DNA of 64,000 bases. It comes from Comamonadaceae bacterium M7527. Its GTDB lineage: Bacteria > Pseudomonadota > Gammaproteobacteria > Burkholderiales > Burkholderiaceae_C. The notes under the pieces were generated by a model, which saw only the letters and a program-made list of their open reading frames with translations, searched no databases and was not told the origin of the DNA. The DNA is taken from the NCBI GenBank assembly GCA_021044545.1, contig CP087990.1, forward strand, positions 682,001 to 746,000, given 5' to 3'. The number at the start of each line of letters is the position of its first letter. The stretch's first letter is position 1. A program made the position numbers and the translations under genes. Of this stretch, positions 32,464 through 41,751 are shown in pieces.

Positions 32464-35171
32464 GACGCTTGCGCCCAAAAATCTTTGCGACATAAACCAC
32501 GCGCAGCGCAGTATTCACACACCACGCCATCGCCCAAAGCGTTCAGCGCCTGGCCACTTTGCAAACGCCGGATATCCACAACAACGCCTTGCAGCATGGT
32601 TTCCATGAGTTCTGTCGATGCAGTTTGTGCCACCAGCTGCGTAGCCCCTGCACCCTTGCTGTCCTGGCCTGAAATGTTGAGGTAGCCGGTTTGCAAGTCC
32701 ACACCATCGCTCAGGTTTGGCTGCATAAGCGCGGCATAAAAAGCCAGCTGCGTGTCCTCCAGTGGCGTTTTGACACGTTTCCTGGTTTTGTCCAAACGCT
32801 CGGTTTTGTAGTCCAACACAGCACATGCACCGCTGTCTGAATGGTGGTCTATGCGGTCAATGGTGCCCGTGATGGTGACGGCCTCGCCCTGTTCGTCAGA
32901 CAGCATGCGTTGCATGTGGCGCTCTGCCTGATCAAACACAAACCCCTGCGCCTCATGGCTTTGCAGCCAGCTCAAGTAGCCGTCACGCAATTGCTCCCAA
33001 TTGCCATCAAACGGCAAAAACTGTGCTGCCTCAAACCCCATGTCACTGCGCACTTGCGCAGCCAAGGTGTCCAGTGTGGCTGCATCTGTTTGGGCGTTGG
33101 CCTTGCTGGCGGTACGGCCCTCGTGAAACAACTGCAAGACCTTGTGCAGCCAGTTGCCCAAGTCTTTGGCGCCCACATTCTCATCCAGCTCGGCGCTCTC
33201 CCACAAGCGCAAACCTTGCATGGCAAAAAACCTATAGGGACAGTCGCGCAACGCCTGATAGGCACTGGCAGACAAACGCTTGGGCGTGTGGTGGGCCAAC
33301 ACGGGTGCTGGTTGCTTGGTACCAAGGCTGGTCTGCATATCAATAGCGCGAGCATCCTGGCCCGCCTCCCAGCCTCTGCGTATCAGCCAAGGGCTTGGCA
33401 GATCTGTGTGGTCAACGCCAGCTGACTGCGACAACGCCAACCACGGTGCGGCCAGTTGGGCCTGGTCGCCGTCTGTGCATCGCCACAACACATCCAACAC
33501 GGGCGCGGTGGTGGCCATACACCAGGCGTCCAGCGCGGCCTGGGTTTGCGCACTGGCTTGCGGCAAGCCCAATATGGCCTGTTGCTCTGGTGTCCACAAA
33601 TTGATAGCACTGACATAGGCGGGCATGTGCTTGGCATCACAGCCAGCAATCACCACAGCGCCCACTTCCCGGCCCAGCAACTGCGCCATGGGCAAGGCAG
33701 ACACCTCAATACGCCCCACGTAAGGCGGCTTGTAGCTGCCTCCCTCCAAGGCACTGCGCAACCATGCTGTAAAAGTATGCACAGACATGCGCTGCCACAG
33801 TGGCGCCAAAGCCACCGACCATGGCAGCACCGCGTCGGATAAGTCACTGGGCAGCGCATCTACAGCCAGCAGGGTTTCATCCAAGCGCAGCATACGCAAC
33901 ACTTGCTGTGTGGCGTCATCGTCTGGCCAATGCTGCAACCACGCGCTGCCAACCAACAACGTCAGCACGGCTTCACGCCATTGGTCTGGCGTTTGCTGGC
34001 GCGCCAGCGATAGCCAGCCACGCAGCACTTGCGCCCCCGGCTTGACCTCCCCACGCTCAGACCATGAGTCCAGCAGTAACAGCGCTTTGTCAGCGCTGCG
34101 CACCTGCAGCTTGCGCAGCTGCGCCTCCCACTCATCCAGTTGCGCCGAATAAGAAGGCGTGGCAAACAGCGGAGCGGCTTTGACAACATCCAACAACTGG
34201 TTGCTCGTGGCGCTGGCATGACTGGCTTGCAGCCAAGCCATTAAAAACGCAGCAATAGGCGTGGTGGACAGCATCCAACCTGTCTCATCACGCCAGTCAA
34301 CACCGGCTGTTTGCAGTTGCGCGTGTATGCGTTTGGTCAGCAAGCGGTCTTGCGCCACGATAGCCACCGGCACACGCCCGGCCTCCAGGTGCGCCAGCAC
34401 GCAAGCGGCGGCGAGGCTGGCTTCGTCTTGTGCGTCCAGTGCCTCATAGACTTTTGCAGCTGGCCTGTCACCCAAGGCGGGCTGCAGCGTTGGCAACACA
34501 GTGGTGGCCTGCTCTCCCAACTGGTGCTGCCAATGGCTTAGCAGTGCCTCGCTGAGCGCATCGACTTGCAAACCCGGCAGCACAGCCAGCGCCTTGCAAC
34601 TGCTGGCAGCCACCGGTTGCCACAACACATCGGTGGCATAGCCGCTGCTGGCGGCCCAGTTGAGTGCCAAGGTCGCCAACAGCGACTCCCATTTGTTGAA
34701 ACCATCACCGGCTCCCAATGCCAATTCAGCTTGCTTGCTGTGCAACCAAGCCTGTCGCTGCTGCGGCGCAACGGCGCACACAACACTGGCCAGGGATTGC
34801 GCCGCGCTGAACAACTGCGGGGCCAAGGTTTGCCGCCACGCATGATCCAAGCCCGGCAACGCAATGCTCGCCAACATGGCCGCGCTCACTGCAGCGTCGT
34901 GGGCGGCGTCCAGGCTCAAGTCTTCTGGCCCTGGGGTAAAGGCTTCAAGCCTGTTGGCCCAATTGCGCGTGGTTTCAAACCTGGGCACAAAACTGGTCGG
35001 AAAGGCCTGCGCCCAAGCCTGCCTGGCAGCCCCCATCATTTGTGCAAACGGTACCAGCACCACCACTTCACTGGGCTGCCATTGCCCATGGCGTATCCAA
35101 CTGTCTAATGCCAGCATGCAAGGCTGCCATTGCCATGCAGGCCTCGCTGTGTTGCTTGTGGGTTCATTCAT
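32460..35171 (-). CDS. AddB-like PD-(D/E)XK nuclease / inactivated helicase
   Basis: 903 residues. The N-terminal two-thirds resemble a degenerate helicase without a Walker A motif; the last 270 residues hold the nuclease: LSASAYQALRDCPYRFFAMQ, GTIDRIDHHSDSGACAVLDYKTE (the D...D-x-K core) and the C-terminal CEYCAARGLCRKDFW. One Cys before and three after the nuclease core match the 4Fe-4S staple of AddB nucleases. First gene of the pair, divergent from trxA. The family is annotated as a probable DNA repair protein in betaproteobacteria. Confidence 0.86.
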   Translation of the reverse strand: MNEPTSNTARPAWQWQPCMLALDSWIRHGQWQPSEVVVLVPFAQMMGAARQAWAQAFPTSFVPRFETTRNWANRLEAFTPGPEDLSLDAAHDAAVSAAMLASIALPGLDHAWRQTLAPQLFSAAQSLASVVCAVAPQQRQAWLHSKQAELALGAGDGFNKWESLLATLALNWAASSGYATDVLWQPVAASSCKALAVLPGLQVDALSEALLSHWQHQLGEQATTVLPTLQPALGDRPAAKVYEALDAQDEASLAAACVLAHLEAGRVPVAIVAQDRLLTKRIHAQLQTAGVDWRDETGWMLSTTPIAAFLMAWLQASHASATSNQLLDVVKAAPLFATPSYSAQLDEWEAQLRKLQVRSADKALLLLDSWSERGEVKPGAQVLRGWLSLARQQTPDQWREAVLTLLVGSAWLQHWPDDDATQQVLRMLRLDETLLAVDALPSDLSDAVLPWSVALAPLWQRMSVHTFTAWLRSALEGGSYKPPYVGRIEVSALPMAQLLGREVGAVVIAGCDAKHMPAYVSAINLWTPEQQAILGLPQASAQTQAALDAWCMATTAPVLDVLWRCTDGDQAQLAAPWLALSQSAGVDHTDLPSPWLIRRGWEAGQDARAIDMQTSLGTKQPAPVLAHHTPKRLSASAYQALRDCPYRFFAMQGLRLWESAELDENVGAKDLGNWLHKVLQLFHEGRTASKANAQTDAATLDTLAAQVRSDMGFEAAQFLPFDGNWEQLRDGYLSWLQSHEAQGFVFDQAERHMQRMLSDEQGEAVTITGTIDRIDHHSDSGACAVLDYKTERLDKTRKRVKTPLEDTQLAFYAALMQPNLSDGVDLQTGYLNISGQDSKGAGATQLVAQTASTELMETMLQGVVVDIRRLQSGQALNALGDGVVCEYCAARGLCRKDFWAQAS

Positions 35172-35327
35172 GGTTGGTACGCTAAAAGGCTATTTGGCTG
35201 TGCATGGTGGCTTCGGCGGCTTGTTGATGACACAAAACTGGCGCGACACTTGAATGGGCTGTTTCTGTCACAATTATGTTGCGTGTGCAGCCTGCACCTG
35301 ATTACTTAACCAAAGAGGATATACACA

Positions 35328-35660
35328 ATGGCCAGCGAACTCATCAAGCACGTCTCGGATGCCACTTTTGAGCAAGACGTGTTGAAATCTACCAAACCCG
35401 TTTTGGTTGACTTTTGGGCCGAGTGGTGTGGTCCTTGCAAGATGATTGCCCCCATTCTGGACGAGGTAGCCACCAGCTACGAGGGCAAGCTAGACATTGC
35501 AAAGCTCAATGTCGACGATAACCGCGGTGTGCCAGCCCAGTTTGGCATTCGTGGCATTCCCACCCTGATGGTATTCAAGGACGGCCAGTTGGCAGCCACC
35601 AAAGTCGGCGCCCTGAGCAAAGCACAATTGGTTGAATTTGTTGACGAGCAACTGGCCTGA
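35328..35660 (+). CDS. trxA: Thioredoxin 1
   Basis: 110 residues, standard thioredoxin fold. The redox-active WCGPCK (near residue 33), buried Asp in LVDFWAEWC, cis-Pro in GIPTLMVFKDG are all present. It is the general cytoplasmic disulfide reductant fed by thioredoxin reductase. AAAGAGGATATACACA precedes the ATG, with a good GAGG ribosome site. Monocistronic with a strong terminator; rho follows, the usual trxA-rho order in proteobacteria. Confidence 0.98.
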   Translation: MASELIKHVSDATFEQDVLKSTKPVLVDFWAEWCGPCKMIAPILDEVATSYEGKLDIAKLNVDDNRGVPAQFGIRGIPTLMVFKDGQLAATKVGALSKAQLVEFVDEQLA

Positions 35661-35688
35661 TTACCAATCAACCGGTTTCCTGCTCACC

Positions 35689-35725
35689 AAAGCCCCACGC
35701 CTCCAAACGGCTGGGGCTTTTTTGT
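35689..35725 (+). terminator. Intrinsic terminator of trxA
   Basis: AAAGCCCCA (35689-35697) pairs with TGGGGCTTT (35712-35720) across a 14-nt loop and continues into TTTGTT. It lies 29 bp after the trxA stop. Confidence 0.9.
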
Positions 35726-35845
35726 TGTGCGGCACACATTCATGAGTGACGGGGCTATTTGCTGCTATCATTAGCGCTGTTCCACGGCTTGGCCTGACAC
35801 GGCCCGGTAGCAGTGAACACTGTCAAGCAACAATCTTGGCAAGCT

Positions 35846-35938
35846 AAGCCCACCATCAGGCTAGCCTCACCCCAACACTTACAGGCGCTTTTCTAGCCCT
35901 TGCCCCCACACCGACCGACCGATACCAACCTGCAACAG
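35846..35938 (+). promoter_or_regulatory. C-rich rho leader, candidate Rho-utilisation region
   Basis: The 90 bp just upstream of rho are rich in C and poor in G, with spaced pyrimidine-C steps (CCTCACCCCAACAC, CCCTTGCCCCCACACC, GACCGACCGATACCAACC). Such unstructured C-rich RNA is what Rho binds, and rho is autoregulated by termination in its leader in E. coli. The role here is inferred from composition and position. Confidence 0.45.
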
Positions 35939-35950
35939 GTTTGACCCAAC

Positions 35951-37213
35951 ATGCATTTATCTGAACTCAAAGCCCTGCACATTTCTGAAGTCCTCAAACA
36001 AGCGGACGAACTGGAAATTGAAAACACCGGGCGCATGCGCAAACAAGAGCTGATGTTTGCCATCATCAAAAAGCGTGCACGCGGCGGTGAACAAGTGTTC
36101 GCTGACGGTGTACTGGAAGTACTGCCCGACGGCTTTGGCTTTCTGCGCGCGCCCGACACCAGCTTTACGGCCAGCACAGACGACATTTACATCTCGCCCA
36201 GCCAAATTCGCCGCTTCAACCTGCACACAGGCGACATGATCGAGGGCGAAGTGCGCACCCCCAAAGACGGCGAGCGCTACTTTGCACTCACCAAGCTGGA
36301 CAAGATCAACGGCTTGCCCCCAGAGGACAACAAGCACAAGATCATGTTTGAGAACTTGACGCCGTTGTTCCCCAAAGAGCACATGCGCTTAGAGCGCGAC
36401 ACCAAGTCTGAAGACAACATCACAGGCCGCATCATTGACATCATCGCGCCCATTGGCAAAGGCCAGCGCGCCTTGCTGGTAGCACCGCCCAAGAGCGGCA
36501 AAACCGTGATGATGCAGCACATGGCTCACGCCATCACGGCCAACAACCCGGACGTGACACTGATCGTGTTGCTGGTTGACGAGCGCCCTGAAGAAGTCAC
36601 AGAGATGCAACGCACCGTGCGCGGCGAAGTCATTGCATCCACCTTTGACGAACCGGCAGCGCGCCACGTACACGTGGCCGAAATGGTGATTGAGCGCGCC
36701 AAACGCCTGGTTGAGCTCAAAAAAGACGTGGTGATCCTGCTGGACTCGATTACCCGCTTGGCCCGCGCTTACAACAACGTACTGCCCTCTTCTGGCAAAG
36801 TACTCACCGGCGGTGTTGACGCCAATGCCTTGCAGCGCCCCAAGCGCTTTTTTGGTGCAGCACGCAACGTCGAAGAAGGTGGCTCGCTCACCATCATCGC
36901 TACAGCCCTGATTGACACCGGCAGCCGCATGGACGAGGTGATTTTTGAAGAATTCAAGGGCACAGGCAACTCCGAAATTCACCTGGACCGCCGCTTGTAC
37001 GAAAAGCGTGTATTCCCGTCTATCCAGCTCAACCGCAGCAGCACACGCCGCGAAGAGCTGCTGCTGCCACCAGAAATCCTGCAGAAAACGCGCATTTTGC
37101 GCCAGTTCATGTACAACATGGACGAGATCGAGTCCATGGAAATGGTGCTCAAGAGCATGAAAGCCACCAAGAACAACTCAGAGTTCTTTGACATGATGCG
37201 TCGCGGTGGCTAA
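35951..37213 (+). CDS. rho: Transcription termination factor Rho
   Basis: 420 residues, E. coli length. N-terminal helical domain (MHLSELKALHISEVLKQA), cold-shock-like RNA-binding domain (about 50-125, DGFGFLRAPDTSF), then the RecA-like ATPase with Walker A APPKSGKT (near 178), Walker B VILLDSITRLARAYN (near 262), the Q-loop/R-loop region and the C-terminal EMVLKSMKATKNNSEFFDMM. The hexamer unwinds RNA to end transcription. No strong Shine-Dalgarno is visible. Its 290-bp leader is partly C-rich (see 35846-35938). Confidence 0.98.
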   Translation: MHLSELKALHISEVLKQADELEIENTGRMRKQELMFAIIKKRARGGEQVFADGVLEVLPDGFGFLRAPDTSFTASTDDIYISPSQIRRFNLHTGDMIEGEVRTPKDGERYFALTKLDKINGLPPEDNKHKIMFENLTPLFPKEHMRLERDTKSEDNITGRIIDIIAPIGKGQRALLVAPPKSGKTVMMQHMAHAITANNPDVTLIVLLVDERPEEVTEMQRTVRGEVIASTFDEPAARHVHVAEMVIERAKRLVELKKDVVILLDSITRLARAYNNVLPSSGKVLTGGVDANALQRPKRFFGAARNVEEGGSLTIIATALIDTGSRMDEVIFEEFKGTGNSEIHLDRRLYEKRVFPSIQLNRSSTRREELLLPPEILQKTRILRQFMYNMDEIESMEMVLKSMKATKNNSEFFDMMRRGG

Positions 37214-37369
37214 GACACCTGATTTCATGCGATAATTGCAGGCTATTTGGAACAAACCCCGTTTAATGGGCTTTGTCACCCACATACGATTTACTTTTTC
37301 GCGAAAAGTGTGATTGGCAATGTCGCTGGTCAAGGCTGTCGCAACTGAACCTTTGAAAAGAGATACGAC

Positions 37370-37627
37370 ATGAGAGAAGGCATTCACCCCGAATACCGCG
37401 AAGTTTGCTTCTTGGACCAGTCCAATGGCTTCCAGATCATCACACGCTCAACAGCGTCCACCAAAGAGACCATCAAGCTGGACGATGGCCGCGAAATGCC
37501 TTTGTTCAAGCTGGAAACCTCTAGCGAGTCACACCCCTTCTACACGGGTACACAAAAGAGCGTGGACAGCATGGGTGGTCGCGTGGAGCGCTTCCGCAAC
37601 CGCTACGCAAACCGCACAGCCAAGTAA
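37370..37627 (+). CDS. rpmE2: 50S ribosomal protein L31 type B
   Basis: 85 residues. Type B (zinc-free) L31: REGIHPEYREVCFLDQSNGF at the start, no CxxC pairs, and the KLETSSESHPFYTGTQK and GRVERFRNRYA segments typical of the long form. It binds the large subunit near the bridge to 30S. Since no zinc-type L31 is in the window, its relation to zinc limitation cannot be judged. GAAAAGAGAT precedes the ATG. A palindromic ACTTTTTCGCGAAAAGT element lies in the 156-bp gap after rho, and a terminator follows the gene. Confidence 0.97.
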   Translation: MREGIHPEYREVCFLDQSNGFQIITRSTASTKETIKLDDGREMPLFKLETSSESHPFYTGTQKSVDSMGGRVERFRNRYANRTAK

Positions 37628-37698
37628 TTGGCCCACCCTGTGGTTTAGCCGGGCTAGTCCCATTGAGCAGCCTGCCAGTTTGTGTCAGACTGCTCTTC

Positions 37699-37730
37699 AA
37701 AAAACAGCCGGTAAACCCGGCTGTTTTTGT
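37699..37730 (+). terminator. Intrinsic terminator of rpmE2
   Basis: AAAACAGCCGG (37701-37711) pairs with CCGGCTGTTTT (37717-37727) across a 5-nt loop, followed by TGTTTG. It lies about 75 bp after the stop. Confidence 0.9.
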
Positions 37731-37778
37731 TTGTGCACACTAAGATGGCACACACGATAACAGTGCCACCTGCAACAC

Positions 37779-39539
37779 ATGAACATACCCTCGCCAGCAC
37801 TCGTCACACAATCAGCCGTCAGGCGTCTACCCCGTTGGGCCCTGGTGCTGTTTTCACTGCTGTATGTGTTGCCTGGCTTTATTGGGCGTGAATCCTGGAA
37901 GGTTCAGGACGGTGCCAGTTTTGGCGTCATGCTGTCGCTGGCCAAGGGCGACAGCAACTGGTGGACACCCACCGTGTTTAGCCAACTGCCAGACACGCTG
38001 GCGCTGCTACCCTACTGGCTGGGCGCGCTGAGTATCAAGTTTTTCGGTATTGTTGACGCCGAGTTTGCTGCGCGCATACCCTTTGCCATGCTGCTTGGCC
38101 TGACCATGGCCAGCGTTTGGTACAGCGTCTACCAGCTGGCCCATCTACCCATGGCCCAGCCAGTGGTGTTTGCATTTGGCGGGCAAGCCAAACGCTCTGA
38201 CTACGCACGCGCCATGGCTGACGCAGGCTTGCTGATGCTACTGGCCTGCCTGGGCTTGGCCCGCATGGGGCACGAAACCACGGCGGATCTGGCCAGCCTT
38301 GGTTTTGTCGCGCTCATGCTGTGGAGCGCCAGCGCATGGATAGCGCCCAGACATCCCAATCGCTGGCGCGCCGTTATAGCTTGGCCAATCGCCGTTGTGG
38401 GCCTGGCGCTGAGCGGGCAAAGCCTACTGGCCAGTGTCATGGCAACAAGCGTTGGCCTGTGCCTGTTGTTCAACAGCCAGTTGGCGCTGCAGCGCCGTAC
38501 AGAGCCAGACTTTGGCACCTACAACCCCGCAAGCACCACACCAGCGTACGGCACTTGGCTAGCTGTTGTATCGATATTGGTGGCATTGTCCACGGCTGCA
38601 GTCGCCATTGCCTTGCACTTGCAGCTGCCCATTTACGGCAACGCCTACCAGTACCTGTGGCTGGTTGAGCCGTCGCTGGGCTGGTTTCGTTGGCTCAAGC
38701 TGCTGTCCTGGTTTGTGTGGCCCGCAGGCCCCCTGGCTTTGTGGGCGCTATGGCGTTGGCGCGCGCATTGGCGTTCTGCACACGTATGGTTACCACTGTG
38801 GTTCAGCATGGTCACCGTGATGGTGGCTATGGCTTCCAGTCGTCCAGAGCGCTCCATTGTGCTGGCGCTGCCAAGCCTGGCGGTATTGGCCAGCTTTGCA
38901 TTACCCACATTAAAGCGCCGAGCCAATGCGCTGATTGACTGGTTTGCGTTGCTGTTTTTTACGGGCGCGGCCATTATTGTGTGGGTGGTGTGGTTGGCGA
39001 TGCACACAGGCTTTCCGGCGCAGCCAGCCACCAACGTGATGCGGTTGGCGCCTGGTTTTGAGCCTCAGTTTTCAGCGATTCCCACCTTAATCGCCTTGCT
39101 GGCAACTGGCATTTGGTTTCAACTCATACGCTGGCGCACCCGCTCAGTGGTACCCGCCTTGTGGAAAAGCCTGGTACTGTCTGCCGGTGGCACGACCATG
39201 TGCTGGCTGTTGCTGATGACGCTGTGGATGCCACTACTGGACCACGGCTTGAGTTACGGCAACGTATCCAGAGCTATTGCCTCCGTACTGGATAACAAGT
39301 CTTGCGTACGCACCATTGGTCTGTCCCAGGATCAACTGAGCTCACTGCGCTACCACGGTCGCCTGGAGGTTAAGCCCGGCAACTCAGGCGAGAACTGTTC
39401 GGTGCTGCTGGTCAGCAGCGACGCGGTCAGCCGCATAGGCGCCATAGTTGATCTACCCCAATGGGCCTTGCGCCAACAGGTGTGGCAGCTGAACAACCGA
39501 TCGGAAAAGATTTACATCTACCAGCGTATTGGCAACTGA
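37779..39539 (+). CDS. GT-C-like integral membrane glycosyltransferase (ArnT/PMT-like)
   Basis: 586 residues with about twelve membrane helices. After the first helix the periplasmic loop reads GRESWKVQDGASFGVM, similar in place and pattern to the acidic catalytic loop of ArnT/PMT-type GT-C enzymes (GR...W..DE), and the next loop has WWTP. A soluble C-terminal part (about 490-586) has two Cys and probably lies in the periplasm. Such enzymes use polyprenyl-phosphate sugars to modify lipid A or other acceptors; substrate unknown. No related sugar genes nearby. Convergent with phoR, 5 bp between stops. Confidence 0.65.
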   Translation: MNIPSPALVTQSAVRRLPRWALVLFSLLYVLPGFIGRESWKVQDGASFGVMLSLAKGDSNWWTPTVFSQLPDTLALLPYWLGALSIKFFGIVDAEFAARIPFAMLLGLTMASVWYSVYQLAHLPMAQPVVFAFGGQAKRSDYARAMADAGLLMLLACLGLARMGHETTADLASLGFVALMLWSASAWIAPRHPNRWRAVIAWPIAVVGLALSGQSLLASVMATSVGLCLLFNSQLALQRRTEPDFGTYNPASTTPAYGTWLAVVSILVALSTAAVAIALHLQLPIYGNAYQYLWLVEPSLGWFRWLKLLSWFVWPAGPLALWALWRWRAHWRSAHVWLPLWFSMVTVMVAMASSRPERSIVLALPSLAVLASFALPTLKRRANALIDWFALLFFTGAAIIVWVVWLAMHTGFPAQPATNVMRLAPGFEPQFSAIPTLIALLATGIWFQLIRWRTRSVVPALWKSLVLSAGGTTMCWLLLMTLWMPLLDHGLSYGNVSRAIASVLDNKSCVRTIGLSQDQLSSLRYHGRLEVKPGNSGENCSVLLVSSDAVSRIGAIVDLPQWALRQQVWQLNNRSEKIYIYQRIGN

Positions 39540-39544
39540 CAGTG

Positions 39545-40861
39545 TTACTGCTCAGCGCTGCGGTAGCGCTTTAGGGGCAAGCTGATTGAAAACGTGGAGC
39601 CCTGCCCCACCACACTGGCAACGTGTAACTCACCGCCGTGACGCTGTGCCACATGCTTCACAATTGCCAGTCCCAAACCTGTGCCACCGGTCTCGCGAGA
39701 GCGGCTGCGGTCTACGCGGTAAAAGCGCTCTGTCAGGCGCGGCAAGTGTTCTGGAGCAATACCAGGCCCTGTGTCTCGCACCACAAAGCGGATCACGTCG
39801 CTACCAATTTCCCAGCCCGCACTGATTACGCCGCCGTCTGGCGTGTAGCGCACCGCATTGCCCACCAAGTTGCTCAGTGCACTGGTCAGCTCATTCAAAT
39901 TGCCCGACAAGCTCACGCCTGACAAACCCAGGCGCTGAATCACCTGCCCCGTTTTGCTGGTCACAGATGACAAGGCTTTCGCATCCGTCAACGTGCGCTC
40001 CAACAAAGCGTCTGCGTCAAACCACTCGTGCCAGCCAGGTACAGGGCTTCCCTCCAGACGTGACAGCGTGAGCAAATCAGCCACCAGTGAGTCCATGCGC
40101 CCAGCTTGCTGCCCCATCAAATCAAGGTAATGGCGCTGCTCTGCAGGCGATAGCTCAAGTGACTGCAAGGTTTCAACAAAGCCTCGAATAACGGTTAGTG
40201 GCGTGCGAATCTCGTGCGACACATTGGCCACAAAGTCACGCCGCATGGACTCTGCGCGCTTCAACGCTGTCACATCGTTGGTGAGCATCAGCATGCGGTC
40301 TTGGCCATAGGGGAATATGCGCACGGATATCTCGGCCAGGGTATCACCGTTGATAACCGGACCCGGCAGCAATACAGGCTTGTCATACTGCTGACGCTGC
40401 AAATAGTTGGCAAAGTTGGGGTTGCGCACCAAATTGCGTATGTATTGACGCACATCACGTTGAGCGTCTATGTCCAAGTGATCGCTGGCAGACTGGTTGG
40501 CCCACTCAATACGGCCCAACTCGTCTAGCAAAATAACGCCATTGGGAGAGGCCTGAATAGCCGACAAGAACTCGTCAAGCCGTCGTTGACTGTCTTGAGA
40601 TTTACGCTGCAGCCGCTTGAAGGCCTTGCGCGAGCGCTCGATAAAGTCGCCCCACACACCAGACAGCGTGGGCGGGGCGTTGTAGCGTCGAGACTGCAAC
40701 CAGCGCGCCACGCGTGCAGCGCGTACGCCGTCCCACACAGCCCAGGCGGTAACGCCTGCGACAGGCCCCAGCAATGCTGCGGTGTCACCCAAGCCCAACA
40801 AGCGGGTCAGTATCCAACCAACAATAACGGCAACAAGCAACTCAATCAAACGCAACAGCAT
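39545..40861 (-). CDS. phoR: Phosphate regulon sensor histidine kinase PhoR
   Basis: 438 residues. Two N-terminal membrane helices (about 5-45), a linker, a PAS domain (about 90-190, AIQASPNGVILLDELGRIEWAN), the phospho-acceptor helix FVANVSHEIRTPLTVIRGF (His near 213) and a HATPase domain with N-box NLVGNAVRYTPDGG, DTGPGIAPEHL and GGTGLGLAIVK. No large periplasmic domain, as in PhoR, consistent with sensing through PstSCAB-PhoU. Downstream of phoB on the same strand (64-bp gap). Confidence 0.93.
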   Translation of the reverse strand: MLLRLIELLVAVIVGWILTRLLGLGDTAALLGPVAGVTAWAVWDGVRAARVARWLQSRRYNAPPTLSGVWGDFIERSRKAFKRLQRKSQDSQRRLDEFLSAIQASPNGVILLDELGRIEWANQSASDHLDIDAQRDVRQYIRNLVRNPNFANYLQRQQYDKPVLLPGPVINGDTLAEISVRIFPYGQDRMLMLTNDVTALKRAESMRRDFVANVSHEIRTPLTVIRGFVETLQSLELSPAEQRHYLDLMGQQAGRMDSLVADLLTLSRLEGSPVPGWHEWFDADALLERTLTDAKALSSVTSKTGQVIQRLGLSGVSLSGNLNELTSALSNLVGNAVRYTPDGGVISAGWEIGSDVIRFVVRDTGPGIAPEHLPRLTERFYRVDRSRSRETGGTGLGLAIVKHVAQRHGGELHVASVVGQGSTFSISLPLKRYRSAEQ

Positions 40862-40925
40862 GAGCCGGATTATGCCCTGTACATCGCGCTAATCAGCACT
40901 TGCCGCCACTGATTCGATACACAAT

Positions 40926-41648
40926 TTAAGCCGTCTTTTTAGCCAGCGTGGCTTGTGCCGTAAGCCTGTAGCCAGCACCTCTGACGGTTTCTACGGCCAC
41001 ACCCCAGTCACCAAGCGCTTCGCGCAAGCGTTTGACGTGCACATCCACAGTGCGCTCCTCAATAGCCACATCATCGCCCCACACCTGGTCTAACAGTTGC
41101 ACCCTGGAGTGCACGCGTTCCGAGTGTTTCATCAAATGAGCCAGCAACTTGAACTCAGTTGGGCCGACTTTGACAGCTTCACCATCCACACTGACACGGT
41201 GGCTGGAGACATCCAGGCTGATATGCCCCACACGCAGCAACTCGGCAGGCGCACTGGGTGCGCGCCTTCGCAGTACGGCTTTAACACGCGCAATCAACTC
41301 TTGGGTAGAAAACGGCTTGGTCACATAGTCGTCAGCGCCAGCGTTCAGGCCTTGCACCTTGTCCATCTCATCGCCCTTGGCGGTGAGCAGCACAATGGGC
41401 ATATCACGCGTGCGCTCGGCTGCGCGCCATTTGCGAGTCAGGCTCTCGCCACTTTGGCCTGGCAGCATCCAGTCCAGTAACACCACGTCGGGCAGCTGCT
41501 CATCAATTTCGCGCTGAGCGGCCACGCCCTCAAACGCGATCACAGGCTCAAAGCCGTTGTGGCGTAAATTTACCGCTATCAGTTCCGCAATAGAGGGCTC
41601 ATCTTCCACCACCAACACTCTAGGCGTTGCATTCAAAGACAGATTCAT
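40926..41648 (-). CDS. phoB: Phosphate regulon response regulator PhoB
   Basis: 240 residues from the ATG at 41648; upstream codons to 41858 are read-through. The receiver domain has the acidic pair VEDEP, phospho-acceptor Asp in VVLLDWMLPG (near 62), Thr in VLLTAKGDEMDKVQG and Lys in YVTKPFS; the C-terminal OmpR-type winged helix has VGPTEFKLLAHLMKH and the recognition segment EERTVDVHVKRLREAL. It should bind the Pho boxes found upstream of pstS, ppx and ppk1. phoU lies 104 bp upstream, with a hairpin between. Confidence 0.95.
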   Translation of the reverse strand: MNLSLNATPRVLVVEDEPSIAELIAVNLRHNGFEPVIAFEGVAAQREIDEQLPDVVLLDWMLPGQSGESLTRKWRAAERTRDMPIVLLTAKGDEMDKVQGLNAGADDYVTKPFSTQELIARVKAVLRRRAPSAPAELLRVGHISLDVSSHRVSVDGEAVKVGPTEFKLLAHLMKHSERVHSRVQLLDQVWGDDVAIEERTVDVHVKRLREALGDWGVAVETVRGAGYRLTAQATLAKKTA

Positions 41649-41718
41649 AAGGCAGTTCGCACGCAGCCCTGCCTGCCCGTTGGGGCATGCAAGCTGCTTG
41701 TTATGAAAAACAGAGCAT

Positions 41719-41744
41719 GGCAAGCGGCTTGGACTGCGCTTGCC
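41719..41744 (-). other. Hairpin between phoU and phoB
   Basis: GGCAAGC/GCTTGCC, a perfect 7-bp stem with a 12-nt loop just after the phoU stop. On the minus strand a T5 run follows about 9 nt after the stem. It could weaken read-through from pst-phoU into phoBR or protect the upstream mRNA. Confidence 0.4.
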
Positions 41745-41751
41745 ACAGCGG

